DNA from: Massilia sp. IC2-477
GTDB taxonomy: Bacteria; Pseudomonadota; Gammaproteobacteria; Burkholderiales; Burkholderiaceae_D
Direction of reading: 5' to 3'
Length of the DNA stretch: 64,000 nucleotides
Assembly: GCF_020707265.1 (NCBI RefSeq)
Contig: NZ_JAJFEQ010000010.1
Coordinates: forward strand, 145,499-209,498
Shown here: positions 8,088 to 16,215 of the stretch, piece after piece
Layout of the letters: each line of letters starts with the position of its first letter
How positions within the stretch are numbered: the first letter of the stretch is position 1
Position numbers and translations under genes: made by a program
Notes under the pieces: generated by a model
Told to the model about the DNA's origin: nothing
Database searches by the model: none
Seen by the model: the letters and a program-made list of their open reading frames with translations, nothing else

Positions 8088-8570
8088 ATGACGAACCTTA
8101 GCAAAATCCTCTCGCTCGAAAACGTGCAGCTGGACCTGGAAGTCTCCAGCAAAAAACGCGCATTCGAGCAGGCTGGCCTGATTTTCGAAAATAACTGCGG
8201 CATTGCCCGTTCAACCGTCTCGGACAACCTGTTCGCGCGCGAACGTCTCGGCTCCACCGGCCTCGGTCATGGTGTCGCCGTGCCGCACGGGCGGATCAAG
8301 GGCTCGAAGAGCCTGAAGTCGCCGCTGGCCGCCTTTGTGCGCCTGAAAGAGCCGATTCCGTTCGAATCGCCGGATGGCCAGCCGGTCAGCCTGCTGTTCT
8401 TCCTGCTGATCCCGGACCACGTCACCCAGCAGCACCTGGAAATCCTGTCGGAAATTGCCGAGCTGTTCTCGGACGAAGCCGTGCGCAATGCCCTGGCGAC
8501 CGATCCGGACCCGAAATCCGTGCACGAACGCATCATCAACTGGCAGCCAAGCTTGCAGGCGCTGGGCTAA
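8088..8570 (+). CDS. ptsN: PTS IIA-Ntr protein (nitrogen regulatory)
   Basis: The 160-residue product is EIIA-Ntr, a phosphorelay protein that adjusts potassium transport and other targets rather than importing sugar. The phospho-acceptor is His67 in GVAVPHGR. The family sequences FLLIPDHVTQQHLEILSEIAELF and the early LGHG are also present. It is followed 46 bp later by hprK and then rapZ, a normal nitrogen-PTS neighbourhood. In many proteobacteria ptsN lies directly after rpoN-hpf; here those genes are on the other strand about 3 kb away. Confidence 0.95.
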   Translation: MTNLSKILSLENVQLDLEVSSKKRAFEQAGLIFENNCGIARSTVSDNLFARERLGSTGLGHGVAVPHGRIKGSKSLKSPLAAFVRLKEPIPFESPDGQPVSLLFFLLIPDHVTQQHLEILSEIAELFSDEAVRNALATDPDPKSVHERIINWQPSLQALG

Positions 8571-8616
8571 TTTGTATTAGACTGTCCGTGCGGCAATTGG
8601 CCGCGCATTCGACACC

Positions 8617-9558
8617 ATGCCCATGCTGCAAAGCCCGCTGACCATCCAGCGCCTGTACGACGACAACCGCGACAGCCTCCAGCTGGGCTGGTTCGCGGGT
8701 TTCCCTGGCGGCGAGCGGCAGATCGCTGGCGATGCGGCCTCGGCCGCCGACCAGGTCGGCCACCTGAACCTGATCCACCCTGGCCGAATCCAGGTCTTCG
8801 GGCACCAGGAACTGAACTACTATCACCGCCTCAAGTCCAGCTCGCGCACCCACGTGATCGGCGAACTGGTCGGCGGCGGTCCGCCGGCGCTGATCATCGC
8901 GCAAGGGCTGGAAACGCCCCCGGACATCCTGGCCATCTGCGACGAGCAGAACATCCCCCTGTTCTCGACTCCGCTGCCGGCGGCGCAGGTGATCGACTTC
9001 CTGCGCGTCTACCTGTCCAAGAAGCTGGCGCAGCGCGTCATCATGCACGGCGTGTTCATGGACGTGCTGGGCGTGGGCGTGCTGATCACTGGCGACTCGG
9101 GCCTGGGCAAGAGCGAGCTGGGTCTGGAACTGATCTCGCGTTCGCACGGCCTGGTGGCCGACGACGCGGTGGAATTCTCGCGCATCGCGCCGAACATGAT
9201 CGAAGGCCGCTGCCCGCCGCTGCTGCAGAACCTGCTGGAAGTGCGCGGCCTGGGCCTCCTGGACATCAAGGCGATTTTTGGTGAGACCGCGGTGCGCCGC
9301 AAGATGCGCCTCAAGCTGATCGTCCACCTGGTCAAGCGCGGTGCACTGGACGAAGAGGTCGAACGCCTGCCCTTTCACTTCCCGACCGAGGACGTGCTGG
9401 GCCTGCCGATCCGCAAGGTGGTGATTCCCGTCGCGGCCGGCCGCAACATCGCGGTGCTGCTCGAGGCCGCCGTGCGCAACACCATCCTGCAGCTGCGCGG
9501 CATCGACACGCTGCAGGAATTCATGGAGCGGCAACGTCAAGCCATGAGCGGCGACTGA
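8617..9558 (+). CDS. hprK: HPr kinase/phosphorylase
   Basis: This bifunctional enzyme phosphorylates and dephosphorylates HPr on serine. The 313-residue product has an N-terminal domain and a C-terminal kinase domain. The P-loop is GDSGLGKS at residues 159-166, preceded by the conserved MHGVFMDV with His144. The HprK signature LEVRGLGLLDI lies at about 208-218. Either ATG, 8617 or 8623, could start it. It lies between ptsN and rapZ; the HPr gene itself is outside the window. Confidence 0.95.
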   Translation: MPMLQSPLTIQRLYDDNRDSLQLGWFAGFPGGERQIAGDAASAADQVGHLNLIHPGRIQVFGHQELNYYHRLKSSSRTHVIGELVGGGPPALIIAQGLETPPDILAICDEQNIPLFSTPLPAAQVIDFLRVYLSKKLAQRVIMHGVFMDVLGVGVLITGDSGLGKSELGLELISRSHGLVADDAVEFSRIAPNMIEGRCPPLLQNLLEVRGLGLLDIKAIFGETAVRRKMRLKLIVHLVKRGALDEEVERLPFHFPTEDVLGLPIRKVVIPVAAGRNIAVLLEAAVRNTILQLRGIDTLQEFMERQRQAMSGD

Positions 9559-9584
9559 CACCCAGTTAGGGTATCATCGCCCCT

Positions 9585-10463
9585 ATGCACATCGTCCTCA
9601 TTACCGGTATTTCCGGCTCGGGCAAATCGGTTGCCCTGAATGTCCTGGAAGACGCAGGCTACTACTGCGTCGACAATCTGCCGCCGGCCCTGCTGCCGGC
9701 CCTGGTCTATGCGGTCAGCGAAAAAGGCACGGAAAAGATCGCCGTCGCGGTCGATGCGCGCAGTGCCGAGTCGCTGGTCGAACTGCCGGTGAGCGTGCGC
9801 CACCTGAAGGAAGAGGGACATAACGTCAAGGTGATGTTCCTGACCTCGAGCACGCACTCGCTGGTCGCGCGTTTCTCGGAAACCCGGCGCAGCCACCCGC
9901 TGTCGCACGAACTGCGTCCGGGCGAAAATCCCGCGTCGCGCCGTACCCTGATCGAATGCATCGCCGAGGAACGCGAGCGCCTGTCGGCGATCGAAAACCT
10001 GGGCCACGTGATCGACACCTCGGAACTCTCGGCCAACAAGCTGCGCGCCTGGATCAAGGAACTGGCCGACATCGAGCACGCCCCGCTGACCCTGTTCTTC
10101 GAATCCTTTGCCTTCAAGGTCGGCGTGCCGCTCGACGCCGACTTCGTGTTCGACGTGCGCGCCATCCCGAACCCCTACTACGACCTGGCGCTGCGCCCGC
10201 TGACGGGCAAGGATGCGCCGGTGATCGCCTTCCTCGACGCCCAGCCGAGCGCCGCCGAGATGCTGGAAGACATCCGCGCCTTCGTGGAAAAGTGGCTGCC
10301 CTCGTTCAAGACCGATAACCGCTCCTACCTGACGGTGGCGGTGGGCTGCACCGGCGGGCAGCACCGCTCGGTGTATATGGCGGAGCGGCTGGGCGCCTAC
10401 TTCGGGCAGACGGAGCGGGTAATCATTCGCCATCGCGAGCAGCCGAAGCACGCGGCGGTTTGA
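9585..10463 (+). CDS. rapZ: RNase adapter protein RapZ
   Basis: The 292-residue product has the N-terminal P-loop GISGSGKS (residues 8-15) and YYCVDNLPPALL. The C-terminal signature is VGCTGGQHRSVYMAE. In enterobacteria RapZ guides RNase E to the small RNA GlmZ and senses glucosamine-6-phosphate; outside that group its target is often unknown. It lies 26 bp after hprK, so co-transcription is likely. Its end faces a convergent gene across a pair of repeats. Confidence 0.95.
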   Translation: MHIVLITGISGSGKSVALNVLEDAGYYCVDNLPPALLPALVYAVSEKGTEKIAVAVDARSAESLVELPVSVRHLKEEGHNVKVMFLTSSTHSLVARFSETRRSHPLSHELRPGENPASRRTLIECIAEERERLSAIENLGHVIDTSELSANKLRAWIKELADIEHAPLTLFFESFAFKVGVPLDADFVFDVRAIPNPYYDLALRPLTGKDAPVIAFLDAQPSAAEMLEDIRAFVEKWLPSFKTDNRSYLTVAVGCTGGQHRSVYMAERLGAYFGQTERVIIRHREQPKHAAV

Positions 10464-10482
10464 TTTAATCGTTAGCCGAAGA

Positions 10483-10591
10483 ACCGTCGTTCCGGCGAAG
10501 GCCGGAACCCAAGTTCGTCGCGTGCCACTGTCGTCACACGTAGGCGGCACGCACGCAAAATTGGATCCCGGTCTTCGCCGGGATGACGGTT
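10483..10591. repeat. family 2 repeat pair in inverted orientation
   Basis: The left unit (10483-10513) has the hairpin TTCCGGCGAAGGCCGGAA flanked by CCGTCG and CCCAAG. The right unit (10561-10591) is its inverted relative, TTGGATCCCG then CGGGATGACGG. About 47 bp separate them. The pair sits between the convergent ends of rapZ and the crotonase gene. Confidence 0.8.
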
Positions 10592-10604
10592 TTAAGGTCG
10601 GTGG

Positions 10605-11690
10605 TCAGGAAAGATGCCGCAGCGGGTGTGCGTATTCCGGCCACACCGGCTCGAAGAACCTTGCCACCATCTCCGGCGTCACTTCCGCCAAGCTGGCCGG
10701 ATTCCACTTCGGCTGGTTATCCTTATCGATCACCAGCGCCCGCACGCCTTCCAGCACCTCGCCATGCTCGAAATTGCGGCGCACCAGGTTGCGTTCCATG
10801 CGCAGGCAGTCCGCCACCTCGAGAGATGCCCCGCGTTGCAGGAGTTCGCGCGTCACGCACATCATCAGGGGCGAACGCTGGCGCATCGCCTTGAGCGCCT
10901 TTTGCGCGAACAGGTTCTCGTCACGCGCCAGCGATTTCATGATTGCGCCCACCGAGGCCGCACCGAAGTGCGCATCAATCACACCGCGCTGCGCCTGCAG
11001 TTCGCTGGCACCCTGCTGTCCTGCGAACTGCGCCGCGAAGGCGCGGATCGCCGCCGGCAGTTCGGCGCCCGGCGTGGTCTCGATCAGCGCCTGAAGACCA
11101 ACCAGCTCGACGCCCGGCACGAACACGTCCGCCAGCCCCACGTAGAGCGCATCGGCCGCGCCGATGGTGAGGCCGGTCAGGCCCAGGTACTGACCCAGCT
11201 GGCCCGGCGCATGCGACAGGAAATGGCTGCCGCCCACGTCCGGGAACAGGCCGATGTTCACCTCGGGCATGGCCATCTTGGTGCGCTCGGTCACGATGCG
11301 CAGGCCGCAATCCGGGCCGCCCTGGGCTATGCCCATGCCGCCGCCCATCACCACGCCGTCCATCAGCGCAATATACGGCTTCGGATAGAAGTGGATCAGG
11401 TGGTTCAGTGCGTATTCTTCGGTGAAGAAGTCTTCCAGCAGTGCGCTGCCTCCGGTCGGGCCGACGTGGCCCATCTCGTGGAAGAAGCGGATGTCGCCGC
11501 CCGCGCACAAGGCCTTCTCGCTGGTGCTGGTGATGACCACCGCGTCGATGCCCGCGTCGTCCTTCCATTGCAGCAGGATCGCGGTCAATGCACGGACCAT
11601 GTCGAGCGACAGGGAATTCAGGGCTTTCGGTCGGTCGAGCGTAATGACGCCGGTGCGATTGGCGACGCGGGTCAGGACGGTGTCGGTCAT
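10605..11690 (-). CDS. enoyl-CoA hydratase/isomerase family protein (3-hydroxyisobutyryl-CoA hydrolase-like)
   Basis: The 361-residue product is a crotonase-fold enzyme. It has the first oxyanion segment KALCAGGDIRFF and the second, DGVVMGGGMGIAQGG. The Glu/Asp-containing MPEVNIGLFPDVGGSHFLS resembles 3-hydroxyisobutyryl-CoA hydrolases of valine breakdown and is longer than plain enoyl-CoA hydratases. The substrate is therefore a family-based inference. The start MTDTVLTRV (11690) is preferred; a start at 11717 would add nine residues. It ends at repeats and follows the hpf terminator, so it is probably its own unit. Confidence 0.85.
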   Translation of the reverse strand: MTDTVLTRVANRTGVITLDRPKALNSLSLDMVRALTAILLQWKDDAGIDAVVITSTSEKALCAGGDIRFFHEMGHVGPTGGSALLEDFFTEEYALNHLIHFYPKPYIALMDGVVMGGGMGIAQGGPDCGLRIVTERTKMAMPEVNIGLFPDVGGSHFLSHAPGQLGQYLGLTGLTIGAADALYVGLADVFVPGVELVGLQALIETTPGAELPAAIRAFAAQFAGQQGASELQAQRGVIDAHFGAASVGAIMKSLARDENLFAQKALKAMRQRSPLMMCVTRELLQRGASLEVADCLRMERNLVRRNFEHGEVLEGVRALVIDKDNQPKWNPASLAEVTPEMVARFFEPVWPEYAHPLRHLS

Positions 11691-11778
11691 GATCGTGTTC
11701 TGTGGTCGAAAAGACATGCATTCTACCGAACTACCGTGTAAAACCGGAAGCCTCGAAAAGTAACAGCTTCGTACAAAT

Positions 11779-11807
11779 GCAAAAAGGGCGTCCCCTCAGA
11801 CGCCCTT
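11779..11807 (-). terminator. intrinsic terminator after hpf
   Basis: On the minus strand the perfect 8-bp stem AAGGGCGT/ACGCCCTT (11784-11791 and 11800-11807) is followed by a T run (11781-11785). It lies 26 bp after the hpf stop codon and closes the kdsD-to-hpf gene series. Confidence 0.85.
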
Positions 11808-11832
11808 GCTGTGTTTGCGGTCGCCCGTAGAG

Positions 11833-12186
11833 TTACGCGGCGGCGGCTTCTCCGTTGTCCGGAAGGCGCTTGTGCGCCACGTGGTTATGGTCTTGCAGCA
11901 TGGATTTGTGTTTCAGAACCTGCCTGTCCAGTCTGTCCATCAGGGTGTCGATGGCCGCGTAGAGATCCTGTGCAGCGCTTGCGACGTGGAGGATCTTGCC
12001 CGATACCTGGAGGTTGATCTCGGCTTTCTGCCGTTTTTCTTTTTCAGTGAGGTTATCGATGGCGAGAAACACGTGGGTGTCGATCACGTGGTCGAAATGG
12101 CGGGTGATGCGCTCGAGCTTATTCTGAACGTATTCACGGATGGCGGGGGTGACTTCGAGGTGGTGGCCGCTGATGGTGAGGTTCAT
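11833..12186 (-). CDS. hpf: ribosome hibernation-promoting factor
   Basis: The 117-residue product is an HPF/YfiA-type protein that binds the 30S subunit and drives inactive ribosome dimers in stationary phase. It starts MNLTISGHHLEVTPAIREYV and contains the basic helices KLERITRHFDHV and LMDRLDRQVLKHK. It lacks the C-terminal dimerisation domain, so it is the short form. The ATG at 12186 has AAGGAG seven bases upstream. It follows rpoN with 57 bp between, the usual order in proteobacteria. Confidence 0.93.
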   Translation of the reverse strand: MNLTISGHHLEVTPAIREYVQNKLERITRHFDHVIDTHVFLAIDNLTEKEKRQKAEINLQVSGKILHVASAAQDLYAAIDTLMDRLDRQVLKHKSMLQDHNHVAHKRLPDNGEAAAA

Positions 12187-12243
12187 ACACACTCCTTGGG
12201 AAGGTGCCCTGCCCGCCCCACAAGGTTGAAGTGGGCAGATGCT

Positions 12244-13713
12244 TTACAGGGATTTGCGGAGGCTGACGGGCGGAATCTTGAGCGCTTCACGGTACTTGGC
12301 GACCGTGCGGCGGGCAATGACCATACCTTGTTCCCCGAGCATCTCCGCGATCTTGCTGTCGGATAGAGGATTCCTAGGGTCTTCTGCTCCTGTCAATTGC
12401 GCGATGAGCGCGCGGATCGCCGTCGAGGAGGCTTCTCCCCCCGCTTCGGTGGCGACATGGCTTCCGAAGAAGTACTTCAGCTCAAACATGCCGTGCGGGG
12501 TCAGCATGTATTTCTGCGTGGTTACACGAGAGATGGTGCTCTCGTGTAGGCCTAGTGTATCAGCTATCTCACGCAAAACAAGAGGGCGCATGGCAACCGC
12601 GCCGTGGCTGAAAAAGTTGCGCTGGCGCTCCACAATTGCCTCTGCGACACGCAGGATCGTGTCGAAGCGCTGGCGCATATTCTTGATCAGCCACTTGGCT
12701 TCCTGCAGCTGCGCGCCCATCTGGCTTTCGCTCCTGCCCTGCTTGAGCAGGTTGGCGTACAGCGTGTTCACGCGCAGCTTGGGCATCACGTCGGGATTGA
12801 GGGCCACCGCCCAGCCGCTCTTGGCGCGGCGCACGATCACGTCCGGCACCACGTAGTCCGAGGTGTTCGACGCGAAGGCCGCACCCGGATGCGGATTGCA
12901 GCGGCGCACCACGACCTGCACTTCGCGCAGGTCTTCGTCGTCGCAGTCGAGCGCCTTTTTCAGCTTGCTGTATTCGCGCTGCGCGAACCAGCTCAGGTAA
13001 CCCTCGACGATCTGCAGGGCCAGGCGCCGCGTCACCAGCGGCACGCCCGCCATGCGGCGGATCTGCAGCGCCAGGCATTCGGCCGCGCTGCGCGCACCGA
13101 CGCCGATCGGATCGAGGCTCTGAACCAGCGCCAGCGCGCAGCGCAATTCGTCCATCTCGATGTCCAGTTCGCCGGGCAGGCGCGCGTGGATCTCGTCGAG
13201 CGGCTCTTCCAGGTAGCCGTTGTCGTCGAGGGCGTCGATCACCAGCTCGGCCAGGGCACGGTCGCGCGCGCTGCAGCCGGTCAGGCGGATCTGTTCGGCC
13301 AGGTGTTCGCGCAGCGTGATGCCGTCGGCTTCCAGTTGCGGGCGGCCGTCCTCGTCGTCGCCGCTGCGTGCGCCGCCGCCCTCACCGCCCCAGTCGGCGT
13401 CGGCCTCGCCGCCCCCACTGTCGGCGCCGTCCTCCATGCTCTCGCCTTCCGGCTTCGCGCCCTCCTGTGCTTCCTGTCCCGGGGCGGGCGCCTCGCCGTT
13501 CGCCGGTGCGTTGTTGATGGCGCCGTCGGCCAGCAGCCGCACCGAGCGGTCGAGCGGGTCGTCGAGCCGCTCCAGCAGCGGATTGTCGTGCAGGATCTGC
13601 TCGATCTCCTGGTGCAGTTCGAGCGTGGACAGCTGCAGCAGGCGGATCGACTGCTGCAGTTGCGGCGTCAGCGCCAGGTGCTGCGAAGTGCGTAGCTGGA
13701 GACTCTGCTTCAT
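12244..13713 (-). CDS. rpoN: RNA polymerase sigma-54 factor
   Basis: The 489-residue product has all sigma-54 regions. Region I is Gln- and Leu-rich (LRTSQHLALTPQLQQSIRLLQL). A long acidic region II spans about residues 70-130. The core-binding and HTH regions follow, with LHESTISRVTTQKYM, and the RpoN box is ARRTVAKYRE near the C-terminus. It directs transcription from -24/-12 promoters with enhancer-binding proteins. It begins 2 bp after the lptB stop, so it is probably co-transcribed with the lpt genes. Confidence 0.97.
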   Translation of the reverse strand: MKQSLQLRTSQHLALTPQLQQSIRLLQLSTLELHQEIEQILHDNPLLERLDDPLDRSVRLLADGAINNAPANGEAPAPGQEAQEGAKPEGESMEDGADSGGGEADADWGGEGGGARSGDDEDGRPQLEADGITLREHLAEQIRLTGCSARDRALAELVIDALDDNGYLEEPLDEIHARLPGELDIEMDELRCALALVQSLDPIGVGARSAAECLALQIRRMAGVPLVTRRLALQIVEGYLSWFAQREYSKLKKALDCDDEDLREVQVVVRRCNPHPGAAFASNTSDYVVPDVIVRRAKSGWAVALNPDVMPKLRVNTLYANLLKQGRSESQMGAQLQEAKWLIKNMRQRFDTILRVAEAIVERQRNFFSHGAVAMRPLVLREIADTLGLHESTISRVTTQKYMLTPHGMFELKYFFGSHVATEAGGEASSTAIRALIAQLTGAEDPRNPLSDSKIAEMLGEQGMVIARRTVAKYREALKIPPVSLRKSL

Positions 13714-13715
13714 CG

Positions 13716-14501
13716 TTACATTCTGAAGTGCTCGCCCAGATACACGCGGCGCACCGATTCGTTGGCGATGATGTCGTCGGGGCGGCCAGATGCCAGCACG
13801 GCGCCCTGGTTGATGATGTAGGCGCGGTCGCAGATGCCCAGGGTTTCGCGCACGTTGTGGTCGGTGATCAGGACGCCGATGTTGCGCTCCTTCAGGAAGC
13901 GCACGATGCGCTGGATCTCGATCACCGCGATCGGGTCCACGCCGGCAAACGGTTCGTCGAGCAGCACGAAGCGCGGGTTGGTCGCCAGCGCGCGTGCGAT
14001 CTCCACGCGGCGGCGCTCGCCGCCCGACAGCGACAGCGCCGGGTTCTCGCGCAGCTTCTCGATCTGCAGCTCGGCCAGCAGGGTGTCGAGGCGCTCGTTG
14101 ATCTGGTCCTTGGAAAGCGGCTTGCCGTCCACGCGCTGCAGTTCCAGCACGGCGCGGATGTTCTCTTCCACCGTCAGCCGGCGGAACACCGAGGCTTCCT
14201 GCGGCAGGTAGGACAGGCCCAGCACCGCGCGCCGGTGGATCGGCAGGTTCGAGATGTCGGTGCCGTTGATGTCGATGGTGCCGGCGTCCGACGGCACCAG
14301 GCCGACGATCATGTAGAAGGAGGTGGTCTTGCCGGCGCCGTTGGGACCCAGCAGGCCGACCACTTCGCCGCAGTCCACCTGCAGCGACACGTCGCGCACC
14401 ACCAGGCGCTTGCCGTAGCTCTTCTGCAGGCCCTTGACCACCAGGGTGCTGCAGGTATCAAGCGCCGTGGCCGGCGAGCCTGCCGTCATGGTGGCCGTCA
14501 T
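13716..14501 (-). CDS. lptB: LPS export ABC transporter ATP-binding protein
   Basis: LptB is the cytoplasmic ATPase that powers LPS extraction with LptFG and LptC. The 261-residue product has Walker A (GPNGAGKTT), the Q-loop in SYLPQEASVF, the signature LSGGERRR and Walker B FVLLDEPFAGVDP, followed by the H-loop DHNVRETL. Its start overlaps the lptA stop (ATGA). About 15 N-terminal residues precede the usual start and may not be conserved. Confidence 0.96.
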   Translation of the reverse strand: MTATMTAGSPATALDTCSTLVVKGLQKSYGKRLVVRDVSLQVDCGEVVGLLGPNGAGKTTSFYMIVGLVPSDAGTIDINGTDISNLPIHRRAVLGLSYLPQEASVFRRLTVEENIRAVLELQRVDGKPLSKDQINERLDTLLAELQIEKLRENPALSLSGGERRRVEIARALATNPRFVLLDEPFAGVDPIAVIEIQRIVRFLKERNIGVLITDHNVRETLGICDRAYIINQGAVLASGRPDDIIANESVRRVYLGEHFRM

Positions 14502-15049
14502 TGCTTGGCGCCTTCGCTGGTGGTGCGCTTGGGCGCCAGGATCAGGGTGCCGCGGCCGCCGCCGACTTTGCTAGCGCCGCTGGCGTCGTTGCGCACGGTC
14601 GCCACTTCGCGCCGGTTGTCGTAGGAGATGAAGGGCCCCTGGATTTCATTGGTCATGCGGCCGTTCTCCAGCTCGCGCACTTCGGCGTTGGAGAACAGCT
14701 TCACCAGCTCGGCGCGCTCGTCGTACTCGATGCGCTGGGCCTGGCCCTCGACCCACAGGTCGGGACCGCCGTCGCGCTTCTGGCGGAAGGTCGCGATCTT
14801 GCCGTTGTTGGCGGTCAGGGTCACGCTCATGTAGCCTTCCGGCGTTTCCTTGACCAGGGCGCGGTCCGACTTCAGCACCAGCGTGCCGCGCGTGAGCACG
14901 ACGTTGCCGGTCAGGATGCGGGTCTGGGTGACCTCGTCGACGTCGAGGGTGTCGAAGTTGATCACGGCCTGCTTGAGCGAGTCGGCACGTTCGGCCGAGG
15001 CGCCGAAGGCGATCAGGCTGAGGAAGGCGGCTGCGATAATTTTTTTCAT
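14498..15049 (-). CDS. lptA: lipopolysaccharide transport periplasmic protein LptA
   Basis: The 183-residue product has a signal peptide (KKIIAAAFLSLIAFGASA) and an OstA-like beta-jellyroll. Typical segments are FDTLDVDEVTQTRILTGNVVLTRG, ALVKETPEGYMSVTLTA and VEGQAQRIEYDERAELVKLF. LptA forms the periplasmic bridge carrying LPS from LptC to LptD. Its TGA overlaps the lptB ATG. The C-terminal Lys-rich tail is longer than in E. coli. Confidence 0.93.
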   Translation of the reverse strand: MKKIIAAAFLSLIAFGASAERADSLKQAVINFDTLDVDEVTQTRILTGNVVLTRGTLVLKSDRALVKETPEGYMSVTLTANNGKIATFRQKRDGGPDLWVEGQAQRIEYDERAELVKLFSNAEVRELENGRMTNEIQGPFISYDNRREVATVRNDASGASKVGGGRGTLILAPKRTTSEGAKQ

Positions 15050-15079
15050 GTTGCTTGTCCTGGGTTGGCGGCGCCGCGC

Positions 15080-15679
15080 TTATTGGCGCGCACGTGGCGG
15101 ATAGACGATCTGGCCGCGGCTGGCGAGGTGCAGCTTCTGGGTCGCGTTGTTGGCGACCATGCCGGTGCCGACCACGGTGGAGGCGCCCAGCTGCATGTCG
15201 ACCGGCTTCGCGGTCTTGAGGATTTCCTCGTCGGGCAGCACGGTCAGGGCCTCGGTGCGCACACGCAGCGCTTCGCTGGTCGGTGTGGCCGGACGCTGGA
15301 TGTCGACCTTGCCGAGCAGTTCGACGCGGTGCTCGCCGTGGTAGATCTCGGCGCGGTTGGCGACGATGGTCATGCGCGGGCGCCCCGGCGTCACGCCTTC
15401 CATCACCGGGCTCTCGACGCGCGACACGTCGCCCTGCGGCACGTGCGCCAGGCGCTTGCCGGACACCACGTAGCTCGGCTTGCCCTGCTCCGTCATGCGC
15501 ACGAAGGAGAAGTTCTCGACGATGTAGTCGGGTTCATCCGGCGGGCCGCCGAAGCGGGCGTCGCCGTCCTCGCGCTCCATCACCTGCACCAGCCAGAAGC
15601 TGCCGACGGCGCAGAAGGTCGCGATCATCATGATCGCCAGGAGCTTCCAGCGGTGGGCGGTGCGCTTGTAAGTGACCAT
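15080..15679 (-). CDS. lptC: LPS export ABC transporter periplasmic protein LptC
   Basis: The 199-residue product has one N-terminal membrane anchor (LLAIMMIATFCAVGSFWLV, about residues 13-31). A periplasmic LptC jellyroll follows with DYIVENFSFVRMTEQGKPSYVVSG in pieces, and RAEIYHGEHRVELLG. It hands LPS from the LptBFG complex to LptA. It begins 2 bp after the kdsC stop and is followed 30 bp later by lptA. Confidence 0.93.
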   Translation of the reverse strand: MVTYKRTAHRWKLLAIMMIATFCAVGSFWLVQVMEREDGDARFGGPPDEPDYIVENFSFVRMTEQGKPSYVVSGKRLAHVPQGDVSRVESPVMEGVTPGRPRMTIVANRAEIYHGEHRVELLGKVDIQRPATPTSEALRVRTEALTVLPDEEILKTAKPVDMQLGASTVVGTGMVANNATQKLHLASRGQIVYPPRARQ

Positions 15680-15681
15680 GC

Positions 15682-16215
15682 TTATGCAAAATAAGGCGCG
15701 AGCGCCTGTTCATAGGTGCCCTGGGCGCGCATCACCAGGTCGCAGACCTCGCGCACGGCGCCGCGGCCGCCCGCGTTCTTGGTCACGTAGTGGGCGCGGT
15801 GCTGCACTTCCGGGTGGCCGGAGGGCACGGTGACGGCAAAACCCACGCGGGTGAACAGCGGCAGGTCGATCACGTCGTCGCCGATGTAGCCGCATTCTTC
15901 CGGCGTGACGCCGGTGGCCTGCAGCAGTTCAGCAAAGCCGACGCGCTTGTCGTGGATGCCCTGGTAGACGTGCGAGATGCCGAGATCGGCCGCGCGCTTG
16001 ACGACGATCGGCGATTTGCGCGCGCTGATGATGGCGGTCTTCACGCCGGTCTTGTTCAGCAGCTGGATGCCGAGGCCGTCGAGCACGTTGAAAGTCTTGG
16101 TGACCTCGCCGTCCGGGCCGTAGGTGAGGCTGCCGTCGGTGAGCACGCCGTCGACGTCGAAGATCATTACCTTCACGCGCGCCGCGCGCTGCATGTATTC
16201 GAGCGGCGTCATCAA
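15682..16215 (-). CDS. kdsC: 3-deoxy-D-manno-octulosonate-8-phosphate phosphatase
   Basis: KdsC removes the phosphate from KDO 8-phosphate to give KDO for the LPS core. The 177-residue product is a HAD phosphatase with motif I FDVDGVLTDG, motif II in TAIISAR, the Lys of motif III and motif IV GYIGDDVIDLPLF. Its start overlaps the kdsD stop by an ATGA junction, and lptC follows at once. Confidence 0.96.
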   Translation of the reverse strand: MMTPLEYMQRAARVKVMIFDVDGVLTDGSLTYGPDGEVTKTFNVLDGLGIQLLNKTGVKTAIISARKSPIVVKRAADLGISHVYQGIHDKRVGFAELLQATGVTPEECGYIGDDVIDLPLFTRVGFAVTVPSGHPEVQHRAHYVTKNAGGRGAVREVCDLVMRAQGTYEQALAPYFA

